Below, piece by piece: positions 7,446 to 16,700 of a DNA stretch of 64,000 bases. Source of the DNA: Phytohabitans sp037414955 (GTDB lineage: Bacteria > Actinomycetota > Actinomycetes > Mycobacteriales > Micromonosporaceae); assembly GCA_037414955.1 (NCBI GenBank), contig JBBEWH010000038.1, forward strand, positions 1-64,000, read 5' to 3'. Each line of letters begins with the position of its first letter. The stretch's first letter is position 1. A model generated the notes under the pieces. The model did no database searches and had not been told where the DNA came from. It saw nothing but the letters and a program-made list of their open reading frames with translations. Made by a program: the position numbers and the translations under genes.

Positions 7446-8732
7446 GTGGCCACCATCGAGGCAATCGTCGCGCGGGAGATCCTCGACTCGCGCGGCAACC
7501 CCACCGTCGAGGTCGAGGTCGGGCTGGACGACGGCACGATCTCCCGGGCGGCCGTGCCGTCCGGCGCGTCCACCGGCGCGTTCGAGGCGATCGAGCTGCG
7601 CGACGGCGACAGCGGCCGGTACGGCGGCAAGGGTGTGGAGAAAGCTGTCGCCAACATCGAGGACCGGGTCGTCGACCAGCTCATCGGGTACGAGGCGAGC
7701 GAGCAGCGCCTGATCGACCAGAAGATGCTCGACATCGACGGCACGCCCGACAAGTCCGGTTTGGGGGCGAACGCGATCCTCGGCGTGTCGCTCGCCGTCG
7801 CCAAGGCCGCGGCCGGCAGCGCCGGGCTCAGCCTGTTCCGGTACCTGGGCGGGCCCAACGCCCACCTGCTGCCGGTGCCGATGCTGAACATCCTGAACGG
7901 CGGCGCGCACGCCGACTCCAACGTCGATGTGCAAGAGTTCATGATCGCGCCGATCGGGGCGCCGACGTTCCGCGAGGCGCTGCGCTCGGGCGCGGAGGTC
8001 TACCACGCGCTGAAGTCGGTGCTGAAGAAGAAGGGCCTGTCCACCGGCCTGGGCGACGAGGGCGGCTTCGCGCCCAACCTGCCCACCAACGCGGCCGCGC
8101 TGGACCTGATCGGCGAGGCGGTCGACAAGGCCGGGTACCGGCTGGGCACCGACATCGTGCTGGCGCTCGACGTCGCGGCCACCGAGTTCTACAAGGACGG
8201 TGCGTACGTCTTCGAGGGCGCCGCGAAGTCGTCCGAGGAGATGATCAACTACTACAGCAAGCTGGCCGAGACGTACCCGATCGTCTCCATCGAGGACCCG
8301 CTGGCCGAGGACGACTGGGCCGGCTGGTCGGCGTTCACCGCGGCGGTCGGCGACAAGATCCAGATCGTGGGCGACGACCTGTTCGTCACCAACCCGGAGC
8401 GCATCGCGCGGGGCATCACCGACCGGGCCGCCAACGCCGTGCTCGTCAAGGTGAACCAGATCGGCTCGCTCACCGAGACGTTCGACGCGGTCGAGCTGTC
8501 CCACCGCGCCGGCTTCCGCTGCATGATGAGCCACCGGTCCGGCGAGACCGAGGACACCACGATCGCCGACCTCGCCGTGGCCACCGGCTGCGGCCAGATC
8601 AAGACCGGCGCGCCGGCCCGGTCCGACCGGGTGGCCAAGTACAACCAGCTGCTGCGGATCGAGGAGGAGCTGGCCGACGCGGCGCGCTACGCCGGTGCGG
8701 CCGCCTTCCCGAGGTACCGTGCTTCTAGCTGA
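7446..8732 (+). CDS. eno: Enolase
   Basis: 428-aa phosphopyruvate hydratase converting 2-phosphoglycerate to phosphoenolpyruvate in glycolysis; also a core partner of the RNA degradosome in many bacteria. Visible hallmarks are SRGNPTVEVEV and SGASTGAFE (mobile loop), GDEGGFAPN, VSIEDPLAEDDW, GDDLFVTN, LVKVNQIGSLTET with the catalytic Lys, and SHRSGETED. The GTG start at 7446 has a GAGGGAG ribosome site. It heads the block eno, FtsB-like, DUF501, argA. Confidence 0.98.
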   Translation: MATIEAIVAREILDSRGNPTVEVEVGLDDGTISRAAVPSGASTGAFEAIELRDGDSGRYGGKGVEKAVANIEDRVVDQLIGYEASEQRLIDQKMLDIDGTPDKSGLGANAILGVSLAVAKAAAGSAGLSLFRYLGGPNAHLLPVPMLNILNGGAHADSNVDVQEFMIAPIGAPTFREALRSGAEVYHALKSVLKKKGLSTGLGDEGGFAPNLPTNAAALDLIGEAVDKAGYRLGTDIVLALDVAATEFYKDGAYVFEGAAKSSEEMINYYSKLAETYPIVSIEDPLAEDDWAGWSAFTAAVGDKIQIVGDDLFVTNPERIARGITDRAANAVLVKVNQIGSLTETFDAVELSHRAGFRCMMSHRSGETEDTTIADLAVATGCGQIKTGAPARSDRVAKYNQLLRIEEELADAARYAGAAAFPRYRASS

Positions 8733-8739
8733 CCTTGTC

Positions 8740-8772
8740 CGAGGACCGGCGGGCAGCGCCCGTCGGTCCTCG
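8740..8772. terminator. Hairpin between eno and the FtsB-like gene
   Basis: Stem CGAGGACCG-GCGGGC against GCCCG-T-CGGTCCTCG around a 3-nt loop, 8 bp after the enolase stop, with no U-tract. It could act as a partial terminator or RNA-stability element that keeps eno expression above that of the genes behind it. Confidence 0.55.
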
Positions 8773-8795
8773 CTGGCGTATGGGGAGGATCACCG

Positions 8796-9383
8796 ATGGG
8801 GCAGCGGCTGACGCCGAGCGGACAGGGGCCCGCGCGGCGGTCGCGTGACTCGGCCGCGCGCGGCGGACCGCGGCGCCGGCCGGCGGTCGCCCGCGACCAG
8901 GTCTCGCGCGACGCGGCCGACGCCGGACGCTCGGCCAACCGGCCCGCGGCGGCTCGGCGGGTACCGGTACGGCGCACCAACGCCCCGCAGCCGCGCCGCT
9001 TCACCGGCCGCGCCACCGTCCTGCTGGTGGTGCTGGTCGCGCTCGCGCTCGGCTACACCTACCCGGTGCAGCTCTACCTCAACCAGCAGTCCGAGATCGC
9101 CAGCCGGGAGCAGGCGCTCAAGGAGCAGCGCCAGCGCATCGACGAGCTCAGCGAGCAGGCCGCGCTGTGGCAGGACGACGAATACGTCAAGATCCAAGCG
9201 CGGCGGCGGTTCTTCATGGTGGAGCCGGGCGAAGTGCTGATGGTGGTCTCGGACGACCCGGCGGGCGCCGCGCGCGACGCCGGCGTCGACCCGGACGCCG
9301 GCAAGGCCGCCAAGCGCGACCCCTGGTACGACACGCTGTGGACGAGCGTCGAGGCCGCGAACTCGTCGGGGCCGCAGTCTTGA
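8796..9383 (+). CDS. FtsB/DivIC-like septum formation initiator
   Basis: 195-aa single-pass membrane protein. A basic, disordered N-terminus of ~70 residues is followed by one helix (ATVLLVVLVALALGYTY), then a coiled coil (NQQSEIASREQALKEQRQRIDEL) and the conserved DDEYVKIQARRRFFMVEPGE. The family links FtsL and FtsQ in the divisome on the outer side of the membrane. The position after eno matches Rv1024 in M. tuberculosis. Confidence 0.9.
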   Translation: MGQRLTPSGQGPARRSRDSAARGGPRRRPAVARDQVSRDAADAGRSANRPAAARRVPVRRTNAPQPRRFTGRATVLLVVLVALALGYTYPVQLYLNQQSEIASREQALKEQRQRIDELSEQAALWQDDEYVKIQARRRFFMVEPGEVLMVVSDDPAGAARDAGVDPDAGKAAKRDPWYDTLWTSVEAANSSGPQS

Positions 9384-9895
9384 CTTCGATACCCCCGCCA
9401 GCCCGGGAACCGGCGGCGGAGAGTGATCTGGCGGCGGTGGCCGCGCAGCTCGGCCGGCCGCCGCGCGGCACCCGGGCGGTGGCCCACCGCTGCCCGTGCG
9501 GGCTGCCCGACGTGGTCGAGACCACGCCCCGGCTCGCCGACGGCACACCGTTCCCGACCCTCTTCTACCTGACCTGCCCCCGGGCCGTCGCGGCGTGCAG
9601 CCGGCTGGAGTCCGCCGGGCTGATGAAGGAGATGGCCGAGCGGCTGGCCGCCGACCCGGAGCTGGCCGCGCGATACCAGGCGGCGCACGAGGACTATCTG
9701 GCCCGGCGGGAGGCGATCGGGCACGTGCCGGAGATCGCCGGCGTGTCGGCCGGCGGCATGCCCGGCCGGGTGAAGTGCCTGCACGTGCACCTCGGCCACG
9801 CACTGGCGGTGGGTCCGGGCGTCAACCCGTTCGGCGACGAGACGGCCGAGCTGATCGCACCCTGGTGGACGGACGGACCGTGCGTGACATCGTGA
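9380..9895 (+). CDS. DUF501 family protein
   Basis: 171-aa DUF501 protein of unknown function, conserved in actinobacteria at this locus (Rv1025 position). Seen: RCPCGLPDVV, YLTCPRAVAACSRLESAG, and the C-terminal VKCLHVHLGHALAVGPGVNP with its Cys-x-His-x-His. The conserved Cys and His residues suggest metal binding. The TTG start at 9380 overlaps the FtsB-like stop by 4 bp, and its 3' end overlaps argA, so the three genes are probably translationally coupled. Confidence 0.85.
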   Translation: MTSIPPPAREPAAESDLAAVAAQLGRPPRGTRAVAHRCPCGLPDVVETTPRLADGTPFPTLFYLTCPRAVAACSRLESAGLMKEMAERLAADPELAARYQAAHEDYLARREAIGHVPEIAGVSAGGMPGRVKCLHVHLGHALAVGPGVNPFGDETAELIAPWWTDGPCVTS

Positions 9896-10395
9896 TCCGC
9901 CGGGCCCGCACCGGCGACGTCAAGGCGATCCGGGAGCTGATCGACACCTACAGCGGCGAGCGGCGGCTGCTGAGCAAGGCCACCGTCACGCTGTACGAGG
10001 ACGTGCAGGAGTTCTGGGTCGCCACGGCCGGGCCGGACGGGCCGGTGGTCGGCTGCGGCGCGCTGCACGTGATGTGGGAGGATCTCGCGGAGATCCGCAC
10101 GGTGGCGGTCGACCCGTCCTGCCGCGGCCAGCGGGTCGGCCACCGCATCGTGACGACGCTGCTGGAGATGGCTCGTGAGCTGGGCGTCTCCCGGGTCTTC
10201 GTGCTGACGTTCGAGACCGGGTTCTTCGGCTCGTTCGGCTTCCAGGAGATCGACGGCGCTCCGGTGCCGCCGGCCGTGTACGAGCAGCTGCTGCGCTCGT
10301 ACGACGAGGGCGTCGCCGAATTTCTCGACCTCGAACGGGTCAAGCCCAACACGCTGGGCAACACCCGCATGCTCCTGTACCTCCCCTCCCCATGA
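9880..10395 (+). CDS. argA: Amino-acid N-acetyltransferase, GNAT family
   Basis: 171-aa GNAT enzyme. It closely resembles mycobacterial ArgA (Rv2747) from memory: RRARTGDVKAIRELIDTY, VGCGALHVMWEDLAEIRTVAV, RGQRVGHRI (acetyl-CoA loop), VFVLTFETGFF and VKPNTLGNTRMLL all have direct counterparts. It would acetylate glutamate or another amino acid, the first step of arginine synthesis. The GTG at 9880 overlaps DUF501 by 16 bp; a GTG at 9892 would give a 4-bp overlap. The stop TGA belongs to the following palindrome. In M. tuberculosis argA is not in the eno cluster, so this linkage differs. Confidence 0.85.
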   Translation: MRDIVIRRARTGDVKAIRELIDTYSGERRLLSKATVTLYEDVQEFWVATAGPDGPVVGCGALHVMWEDLAEIRTVAVDPSCRGQRVGHRIVTTLLEMARELGVSRVFVLTFETGFFGSFGFQEIDGAPVPPAVYEQLLRSYDEGVAEFLDLERVKPNTLGNTRMLLYLPSP

Positions 10396-10446
10396 TCACG
10401 GCGTCCCTCAAGTCGTTATAACTACTTGCGGGACGCCTTGATCATG
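10391..10446. repeat. Family A palindrome between converging genes
   Basis: Full copy. The left CATGATC supplies the argA stop (TGA 10393-10395). The minus-strand ppx gene ends 13 bp beyond the right end with its own TAA. Confidence 0.9.
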
Positions 10447-10458
10447 GGAAGTCGCGCT

Positions 10459-11418
10459 TTAGGCGAGGCTCCAGGCGATGCCGTCGAGGATGTCGTGCTC
10501 GCTGGCGATCACGTCGCCGATGCCGGAACGCTCCATGATCGTGCGCAGCACCAGCGCCCCGGCGCCGATCACGTCGGCCCGCCCGGGGTGCATCACCGGG
10601 ATCGCCAGCCGCTCGGCGGTCGTCATGCCGAGCAGCCGCCCGGTCACGTCCGCCACCTCGGCGTACCCGATGCGGGCGTGGTGGATGCGCGCCGAGTCGT
10701 ACTCCGAAAGCCCCAGCGCGATGGCCGCCACCGTGGTGACCGACCCGGCGAGCCCGACCAGCGTCGCCGCCCGGCCGCTGGTGGTGGCCGCCTCCTGGCC
10801 GCTGGTGGTGGCCGCGTCCCGGCCGTCCACCGCGGACAGCGCCCGGTCGACCTCGGCCGCGATGTCCGCCGACGCGGCGGCGACCTCGGCGCCGGTGGGA
10901 GGATCGCCGTGGAGGTGCCGCTCGGTCATCCGCACGCAGCCGATGTTGACGGAGATGGCCCGGTCGACATCGCCGGCGCCGACCACGAACTCGGTCGAGC
11001 CGCCGCCGATGTCGACCACCAGGTACGGCGGCTCGGCGCCGGCGGGCAGCCCGCGCACGGCGCCGGTGAACGACAGGTGCGCCTCCTCCTCGCCGGTCAC
11101 CACCTCGGGCTCGACGCCGAGCGTCTCCTTGACCATGACCCGGAAGTCGTCGGCGTTGGCGGCATCGCGGGTGGCGGAGGTGGCGACCATCCGGACCTGC
11201 TCTGCGCCGTGCTGCTGGATAGCGGCGGCGTAACCGGCGAGCGCGTTCCTGGTGCGCTCGATCGCCTCCGGCGCGAGCCGCCCAGTGCGGTCGACCCCCT
11301 GCCCGAGCCGCACGATCTCCATCCGCCGGGTGACGTCGCTCAGCCGATCGCCGTCCACATCGGCGACCAGGAGCCGGATCGAGTTGGTGCCACAGTCAAT
11401 CCCCGCCACACGCGCCAT
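10459..11418 (-). CDS. ppx: Ppx/GppA exopolyphosphatase
   Basis: 319-aa actin-like ATPase-fold phosphatase. The phosphate-1 motif is GIDCGTNSIRLLVADV at the N-terminus, and the phosphate-2 motif DIGGGSTEFVVG lies near residue 145. It degrades polyphosphate and/or pppGpp; the short actinobacterial type lacks the C-terminal HD domain. Position matches Rv1026. It carries an internal near-duplication, ATTSGQEAATTSGRAA, encoded by an imperfect ~24-bp tandem repeat near 10773-10822. Confidence 0.92.
   Translation of the reverse strand: MARVAGIDCGTNSIRLLVADVDGDRLSDVTRRMEIVRLGQGVDRTGRLAPEAIERTRNALAGYAAAIQQHGAEQVRMVATSATRDAANADDFRVMVKETLGVEPEVVTGEEEAHLSFTGAVRGLPAGAEPPYLVVDIGGGSTEFVVGAGDVDRAISVNIGCVRMTERHLHGDPPTGAEVAAASADIAAEVDRALSAVDGRDAATTSGQEAATTSGRAATLVGLAGSVTTVAAIALGLSEYDSARIHHARIGYAEVADVTGRLLGMTTAERLAIPVMHPGRADVIGAGALVLRTIMERSGIGDVIASEHDILDGIAWSLA
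10773..10822. repeat. Imperfect tandem repeat inside ppx
   Basis: Two units beginning GCCGCTGGTGGTGGCCGC, 24 bp apart, encode the duplicated AATTSG segment. The frame is kept. Probably a slippage duplication in a surface loop. Confidence 0.7.
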
Positions 11419-11449
11419 CCCGCCACCCTACTTGGCGTGTTGACCCGAT

Positions 11450-11524
11450 GATCGACACAACTATCAGGAAGTTGGGGTGTCAATCTGCCGTTGATGCCCC
11501 AATTTCCAGATAGTTGTGTTGATC
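11450..11524. repeat. Family D palindrome, upstream copy
   Basis: Arms of 34 nt at 11450-11483 and 11491-11524 with a 7-nt loop. The core is ACACAACTATC plus GGAAGTTGGGGTG. The five mismatches are mostly G-T type, so an RNA hairpin would still form. It lies 5' of the DUF559-type gene; a related copy lies 3' of it. Confidence 0.9.
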
Positions 11525-11536
11525 TTGGCTATCGGG

Positions 11537-11545
11537 GTTATCCAC
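11537..11545 (+). other. Isolated DnaA-box-like site
   Basis: TTATCCACA in the leader of the DUF559-type gene, matching the DnaA box. A single site has limited meaning. Confidence 0.4.
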
Positions 11546-11586
11546 AGGGGGTGGCGGAGCCGTCCGGTGGCGGCCAGGGTGGGGTC

Positions 11587-12483
11587 ATGCCACCGCAACC
11601 GGCTCGACCGCGCGAGCTTCAATGGCAGGTGTTCCGCGGCTCCGACGCGATACGCCGGCGCCTGCTGACACCGGACCAACTGCGCAGCGGTGCGTGGACG
11701 CGGTTGCGGAGTGACGTCTACGCCGATATCCGCCTGGAGCGCGATCACGAGCTGGCCTGCCGGGCCGCCGCGCTGCGCCTCCCCACCGGCGCGGCCATCG
11801 CCGGTCCGTCCGCCGCGTACCTGTATGGCGTGCGGCACGCCGCCACATCGACCGATGACGTGCATGTGATCGTCCCAGTTGGGGTGTCGGTCGGGTCGAG
11901 CCAAGGGTTGCGGGTGCACCGGGGTGGCACGGCCCCTGGGGAGGTCGTCACGGCGGCTGGGTTGCGACGGACCAGTCCGGTCCGCACAGCGTGGGATGTG
12001 GCGGTTTGGTTGGACGTGCTGGTCGCTGTGGCGATCATGGACACGCTGCTGGGCGGCGGTGTGCTGGAGCATGCCGAGTTGGCCAAGATGATCGACGCCC
12101 GGCGTGGTGAACGTGGTTGGCGGCGGGTGGCGACCGCGCTTGACCTGGCCGACGGGGCCGCCCAGTCACCGCCCGAGTCGCGGCTGCGGGTCAAGATCGT
12201 GCTGGCGGGCCTGCCGCGTCCGGTCGCCCAGTATCCCGTGGTGTTGGACTCCGGTCTGGTCCTGCATCCGGATCTGTCCTGGCCGCGGTACAAGGTGGCG
12301 GTGGAGTACGACGGCCTGTGGCACGGCGGCGCCGAGCAGTTGCACCTGGACCGCCGCCGGCTCAACCAGTTGCAGGCCGCGGGTTGGATCGTGCTCCACG
12401 TGACCGCCCGCCGCTTGCGCGACGACTTCGCCGGTGTGTTGCGGGAGATCGAGGCGGCGCTGCGCTCGCGCGGCTGGCGCTGA
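11587..12483 (+). CDS. AbiEi-type N-domain plus DUF559 endonuclease-like protein
   Basis: 298-aa protein of a family abundant in actinomycetes. The N-terminal ~100 residues resemble the AbiEi antitoxin-like winged helix (LTPDQLRSGAWTRLRSDVYAD). The C-terminus is DUF559, a Vsr-like PD-(D/E)xK fold: LVLHPDLSWPRYKVAVEYDGLWHGG..DRRRLNQLQAAGWIVLHVTA, where D of HPD, E of VEYDG and the final Val-rich strand occupy active-site positions. Function is unproven: nuclease or defence-related. The ATG at 11587 fits the family; the frame is open upstream into the palindrome. It stands alone, bracketed by two family D palindromes. Confidence 0.75.
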   Translation: MPPQPARPRELQWQVFRGSDAIRRRLLTPDQLRSGAWTRLRSDVYADIRLERDHELACRAAALRLPTGAAIAGPSAAYLYGVRHAATSTDDVHVIVPVGVSVGSSQGLRVHRGGTAPGEVVTAAGLRRTSPVRTAWDVAVWLDVLVAVAIMDTLLGGGVLEHAELAKMIDARRGERGWRRVATALDLADGAAQSPPESRLRVKIVLAGLPRPVAQYPVVLDSGLVLHPDLSWPRYKVAVEYDGLWHGGAEQLHLDRRRLNQLQAAGWIVLHVTARRLRDDFAGVLREIEAALRSRGWR

Positions 12484-12487
12484 ACTC

Positions 12488-12566
12488 AAGGTCAACACAA
12501 CTTCCAGAAAGTTGGGGTGTGCAAGCCACGTGGACACCCCAACTTCCTGGAAGTTGTGTTGACCTT
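12488..12566. repeat. Family D palindrome, downstream copy
   Basis: Arms of 33 nt at 12488-12520 and 12534-12566, loop 13 nt, starting 5 bp after the DUF559-type stop codon. It shares ACACAACTTCCAG and AAGTTGGGGTGT with the upstream copy. It may act as the gene's terminator. Confidence 0.9.
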
Positions 12567-12720
12567 GCGAAATAGTCGCGGGATCTGGCTGAAGAGCCGA
12601 GTGGGTGTCAGAAGCGCGACTTCGTTTCACTCTTTTCGGGGCGCGACGCGGCGGTATTCCTCCAGAATGATGTGAGATCCGGTGCCAGGGAGGGTGGCCG
12701 GAATCGATGGAGGGCACCTC

Positions 12721-13179
12721 ATGAAGAAGACGGTTGGATTTATCGCTGCCGCGCTGTTAGGGGCGACTGCGGGCTTGATAGCCGCCGCGCCGGCCACTGC
12801 GGTCACCCCAAGCTTACGTTTCCACGGCGCGCAGTACGACTCGCCGGGCAAAGATACGGGCAGCAACGGCAGCCTCAACGCGGAGTGGGTCTCGCTGATC
12901 AACTCCGGCACTAGGGCGGTAAACCTGAACGGTTATACGATACGCGATAAGGCAGGTCACGTTTATAAGTTCGGCAGCTTCACCATTCCCGCCAGGGGCG
13001 GGCGAGTATGGCTGCACACCGGAAAGGGTACGAACAACTCGCAGAATCGTTATTGGCAGCGCAGCTGGTATGTCTGGAACAACACCGGGGACACCGCCTA
13101 TCTGCGGAACGCGGCCGGTCGGACCGTCGACAGTTGCGCGTGGGGCCAGAAATCGGGCCGCAACTGGGTGGCCTGCTGA
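12721..13179 (+). CDS. Secreted lamin-tail domain protein
   Basis: 152-aa exported protein. A signal peptide (MKKTVGFIAAALLGATAGL..AAAPATA) is followed by one lamin-tail (LTD) beta-sandwich: LNAEWVSLINSGTRAVNLNGYTIRD, YKFGSFTIPARGGRVWLHTG, TAYLRNAAGRTVDSC. Two Cys near the C-terminus (DSCAWG, NWVAC) could pair. LTD proteins occur in secreted nucleases and surface proteins; the single-domain form has no known activity. Upstream bases are less GC-rich than the surroundings, consistent with its own promoter. Confidence 0.85.
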   Translation: MKKTVGFIAAALLGATAGLIAAAPATAVTPSLRFHGAQYDSPGKDTGSNGSLNAEWVSLINSGTRAVNLNGYTIRDKAGHVYKFGSFTIPARGGRVWLHTGKGTNNSQNRYWQRSWYVWNNTGDTAYLRNAAGRTVDSCAWGQKSGRNWVAC

Positions 13180-13194
13180 GCATACGATCCGGCG

Positions 13195-13686
13195 GTGAGC
13201 CGGACGAAGAGCGTCGGTCTGCGCGGCACCGCGATGTGGGTGTATGACGCCAGCCTCTCCCTGGTGCTCGCCGAGCTGATCACGCTGGTTGAGGGCGCGC
13301 CGTCGGACGAGCGTCCCGGCTGGTGGCCGGGGGTCGTCCGAGATCTGCGCGTACAGGCCGTGATCAGTGACTTCTTTTTCGACCTCGACCTCGGGTTGAG
13401 CGACCAGCAGCGCGCGGAGCTGGCTGAGCTCTTCGACCAGGCTGCTGAGCTGGTGCGGGTACGCCAGGTGTTCACCGCGGACGAGGCGGCGGCGTGGCCC
13501 GTGCTTGATGACATACCGGTCATCTTCCGGGGAAGTGAGCCGGAGCCCACGGGTCCGGCCGCGGAGCTGGGGCACGCGGTGGCCGAGCTGATCCGCGGCA
13601 CGCTGCCTCCGTCGCCGCCAGGCACCTCGTGGTTCTATGGCTCGCCGGGTGGCCGCCGCACGATCGGCACGCCCACCGCTTCATGA
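13195..13686 (+). CDS. Hypothetical cytoplasmic protein
   Basis: 163-aa acidic protein, not recognised. Seen: MWVYDASLSLVLAELITLVEG, DLRVQAVISDFFFDLDLGLSDQQRAEL and a Pro-rich C-terminus. No signal peptide or membrane helix. The GTG at 13195 lies 15 bp after the lamin-tail gene; an ATG at 13231 (MWVYDA) is an alternative start. The stop TGA (13684-13686) is inside the next palindrome, so the last residues may have been set by its insertion. Confidence 0.6.
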   Translation: MSRTKSVGLRGTAMWVYDASLSLVLAELITLVEGAPSDERPGWWPGVVRDLRVQAVISDFFFDLDLGLSDQQRAELAELFDQAAELVRVRQVFTADEAAAWPVLDDIPVIFRGSEPEPTGPAAELGHAVAELIRGTLPPSPPGTSWFYGSPGGRRTIGTPTAS

Positions 13687-13737
13687 TCAGGGCGTCCCTC
13701 AAGTAGCTCTAACGACTTGAAGGACGCCTTGATCATG
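13682..13737. repeat. Family A palindrome
   Basis: Full copy, left end CATGATCAGGG (supplying a stop) and right end CGCCTTGATCATG, so the arms mismatch at one base pair. It separates the hypothetical gene from adnA. Confidence 0.9.
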
Positions 13738-13791
13738 AGAGGGAGTGGAGGGGGTGGCGTACGGGACGGGTGGGGCGTGGTGTGATGGGGC

Positions 13792-16700
13792 GTGCGCGCT
13801 GACGCTTCCCCGCGGTGGGCTGGATACCGGCTGGTCCGCCGGCCTGCCGAGGCCGCGCCGGAGCGGCTCGACGACCCGCTGCAGCGGCATGTCGCCGGAT
13901 ACACCGATGGGCCGCTGCTGGTGGTCGGCGGGCCCGGCACCGGCAAGACGACCACGCTCGTCGAGGCGGTCGCGGCGCGGGTCGACGAGGGCGTCGACCC
14001 GGAGCGGGTCCTGGTGTTGACGTTCGGGCGGCGGTCGGCGACGGCGTTGCGGCACCGGATCGAGGCGCGGGTCGCGGGTGCCGGCCGGGTGGTGCACGAG
14101 CCGCTCGTGCGCACCTTCCACGGATACGCGTTCGGTCTGTTGCGCCGGGCCGCGGCCGACCGCGGCGAGCTCGCGCCGCGCCTGCTCACCGGTCCCGAGC
14201 AGGACCTGGTGATCCGCGAGTTGCTCGTGGAGGCCGAGGAGGAGTGGCCACCGGGCCTGCGGCCGGCGCTGCCGACCCGCGCGTTCGCCGAGCAGCTGCG
14301 CGACCTGCTGTCGCGCGCCGCCGAGCGCGGCGTCGGCCCGGAGCAACTGGCCAGCCTGGGCGGGCGGCTGGGCCGCGAGGACTGGTCGGCCGCCGCGCGT
14401 TTCCTGCGGGAGTACGTCGGCGTGCTGGCCCTGCGGGACGTGACCGCCCGGGGTTCGGTGGCCTACGACCCGGCAGAGCTGATCCGCGCCGCCGCCGGCC
14501 TGCTCCGGGACGACCCCGCCCTGCTGGAGGAGGAGCGCCGCCGCTTGGCGTACGTCTACGTCGACGAGCTGGCCGACACCGACCCGGCCCAGGTGGATCT
14601 GCTCGCGCTGGTCGCCGGCGGCGGTAAACCGCTGGTGGCGTTCGCCGACCCGGATTCGTCGACGTACGCGTTCCGCGGCGCCGACCCGGCCGCGGTAGGC
14701 ACGTTTCCGCACCGGTTCCGCACGGTGTCGGGGGCGGTCGCCCCGGCGGTCACCCTGCACGCGACGTACCGGACGGGGGGTGCGCTGCTCGACGCGACCG
14801 GCCGGGTGGCGCGCCGGCTGCGCGGCGCGGTCGGGCACCGCGCGCTCACCCCGGTGTCCGAAGTGGAGAGCGCCGTCGAGGTGCGGACATTCCGGTCCGG
14901 CACCAGCGAGTCGGCGTACGTCGCACACGTGCTGCGCAAGGCGCACCTGGAAGACGGCGTGCCGTGGTCGCGGATGGCGGTGCTGATGCGGTCCACCATG
15001 CTCCAGCTCGCGCCGTTGCAGCGGGCGCTGCACACGGCCGGGGTGCCGACCGTGACGCACGCCGAAGACCTGCCGCTGCATCTCCAGCCAGCGGTCGCGC
15101 CGTTTCTCCTGTTGCTGCGCTGCGCGCTGGAGCCGGACCGCCTCGACGAGGAGGCCGCGGTGGCGCTGCTGCACTCGCCGCTGGGCGGCGCGGATCCGTT
15201 GGGGGAGCGGCGGTTGCGGCAGGGCCTGCGGGCGTTGGCGCTGGCCGCCGAAGACCCTCGCCCGTCGGGTGAGTTGCTGGTCGACGCGCTGCGCGACCCG
15301 GCCGCGCTGATCGCGGTGGACCGCCGGTGGGCGGCGCCGGCCAAGGCGATCGCGCAGCTGATCGCCACCGCCCGGGAGGCGGCCGGGTCGCCGGCGGCCA
15401 CAGTGGAGGATGTGCTGTGGGCGGTGTGGCGGGCCAGCGGCCTGGCGGAGCGCTGGTTCGGGTTGACCGCCCGCAGTGGACCCGTCGGCGATCCGGGGGA
15501 GGAGCGCGGCCTGCGCTGGCGCGGCATCGCCGCCGACCGTGACCTGGACGCGATCGTGGCGCTCTTCGACACCGCCGCGCGCTTCGTCGACCGGCTGCCC
15601 GGCGCGCGCGCCGAGGTCTTCCTCGACCACGTGCTCGGGCAGGAGTTGCCGGCGGACACGATCGCGCCGAGCGCCGACCGGGGCGAGGCGGTGCGGCTGC
15701 TGACCGCGCACGCGGCGAAGGGCCTGGAGTGGGACGTCGTGGTGGTGGCCGGCGTGCAGGAGGGCATCTGGCCCGACCTGCGACTGCGCGGCAGCCTGCT
15801 GGGCTCCGAGCGCCTCGTCGACCTGCTCGCCGGTCGCGCCGAGGGCGCGGGCACGGCCGCGTCGCTGGTCGGGCAGACCTCGGCGCTGCTCGACGAGGAA
15901 CGGCGACTGTTCTATGTGGCCATCAGCCGGGCCCGGCGCCGGTTGCTGGTGACCGCGGTGGCGTCCGCGTCGGTCGGCGGCAGCGACCACGAGGAGCAGC
16001 CGAGCCGCTTCCTGCACGAGCTGGCGCCGCCGACCGAGTCGGACGACGGGCCCGAGGAACTGCCGATCACCCGGCTGCCCCGGGCGCTCACCCTGCCGGC
16101 GCTGGTGGCCGAGCTGCGTACGGTGGTCGCCGATCCCGGTTTACCGGCGGACCGTAAGCGCGCGGCGGCGGCCGAGCTGGCCCGCCTCGCGGTCGCCGGG
16201 GTGCCCGGAGCGCACCCGGACGACTGGTGGGGGTTGCGCGCGCTCTCCGACGACCGGCCGCTGATCGACGAGGGTGAGCCGGTCAAGGTGACACCATCCA
16301 CGATGGAGAGTGCGCTGCGGTGCAGCCTGCGCTGGTTGCTGGAGCGGCACGGCGGTGCCGCGCCGTCCAGCGCGGCGCAGGGCGTGGGCAACCTCGTGCA
16401 CGCGGCCGCGATGCTCGCGGAAGACGCCACGATCGACCGGGGCAAGCTCATCGAGTACGTCGCCGGGCGCTTCGACGCGATTGAGCTGGCGGCCCAGTGG
16501 ATGGCCGGCACCGAACGGGCCCGCGCCGAGGCGATGGTCGACAAGCTGCTGCGCTGGCTGGCCGGCAATCCGCGCCGCCTGCTCGCGATCGAGCACGAGT
16601 TCGCGGTGCGGATCGCCGACCCGGCCCACCCGATCGAGCTGACCGGCCGGGTGGACCGGCTGGAGGTGGACCCCGACGGCCGGCTCGTCATCATCGACCT

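Noticed and set aside
6570..8534. 654-codon minus-strand frame across enolase
   Set aside because: Only its last 247 codons form the lipoprotein; the rest is antisense to eno, which is unmistakable.
10459..11418. Plus-strand frame opposite ppx
   Set aside because: Ppx motifs on the minus strand are decisive; the opposite frame is a GC-skew artefact.
11464..12072. Minus-strand frame inside the DUF559-type gene
   Set aside because: No domain; plus-strand AbiEi/DUF559 motifs are clear.
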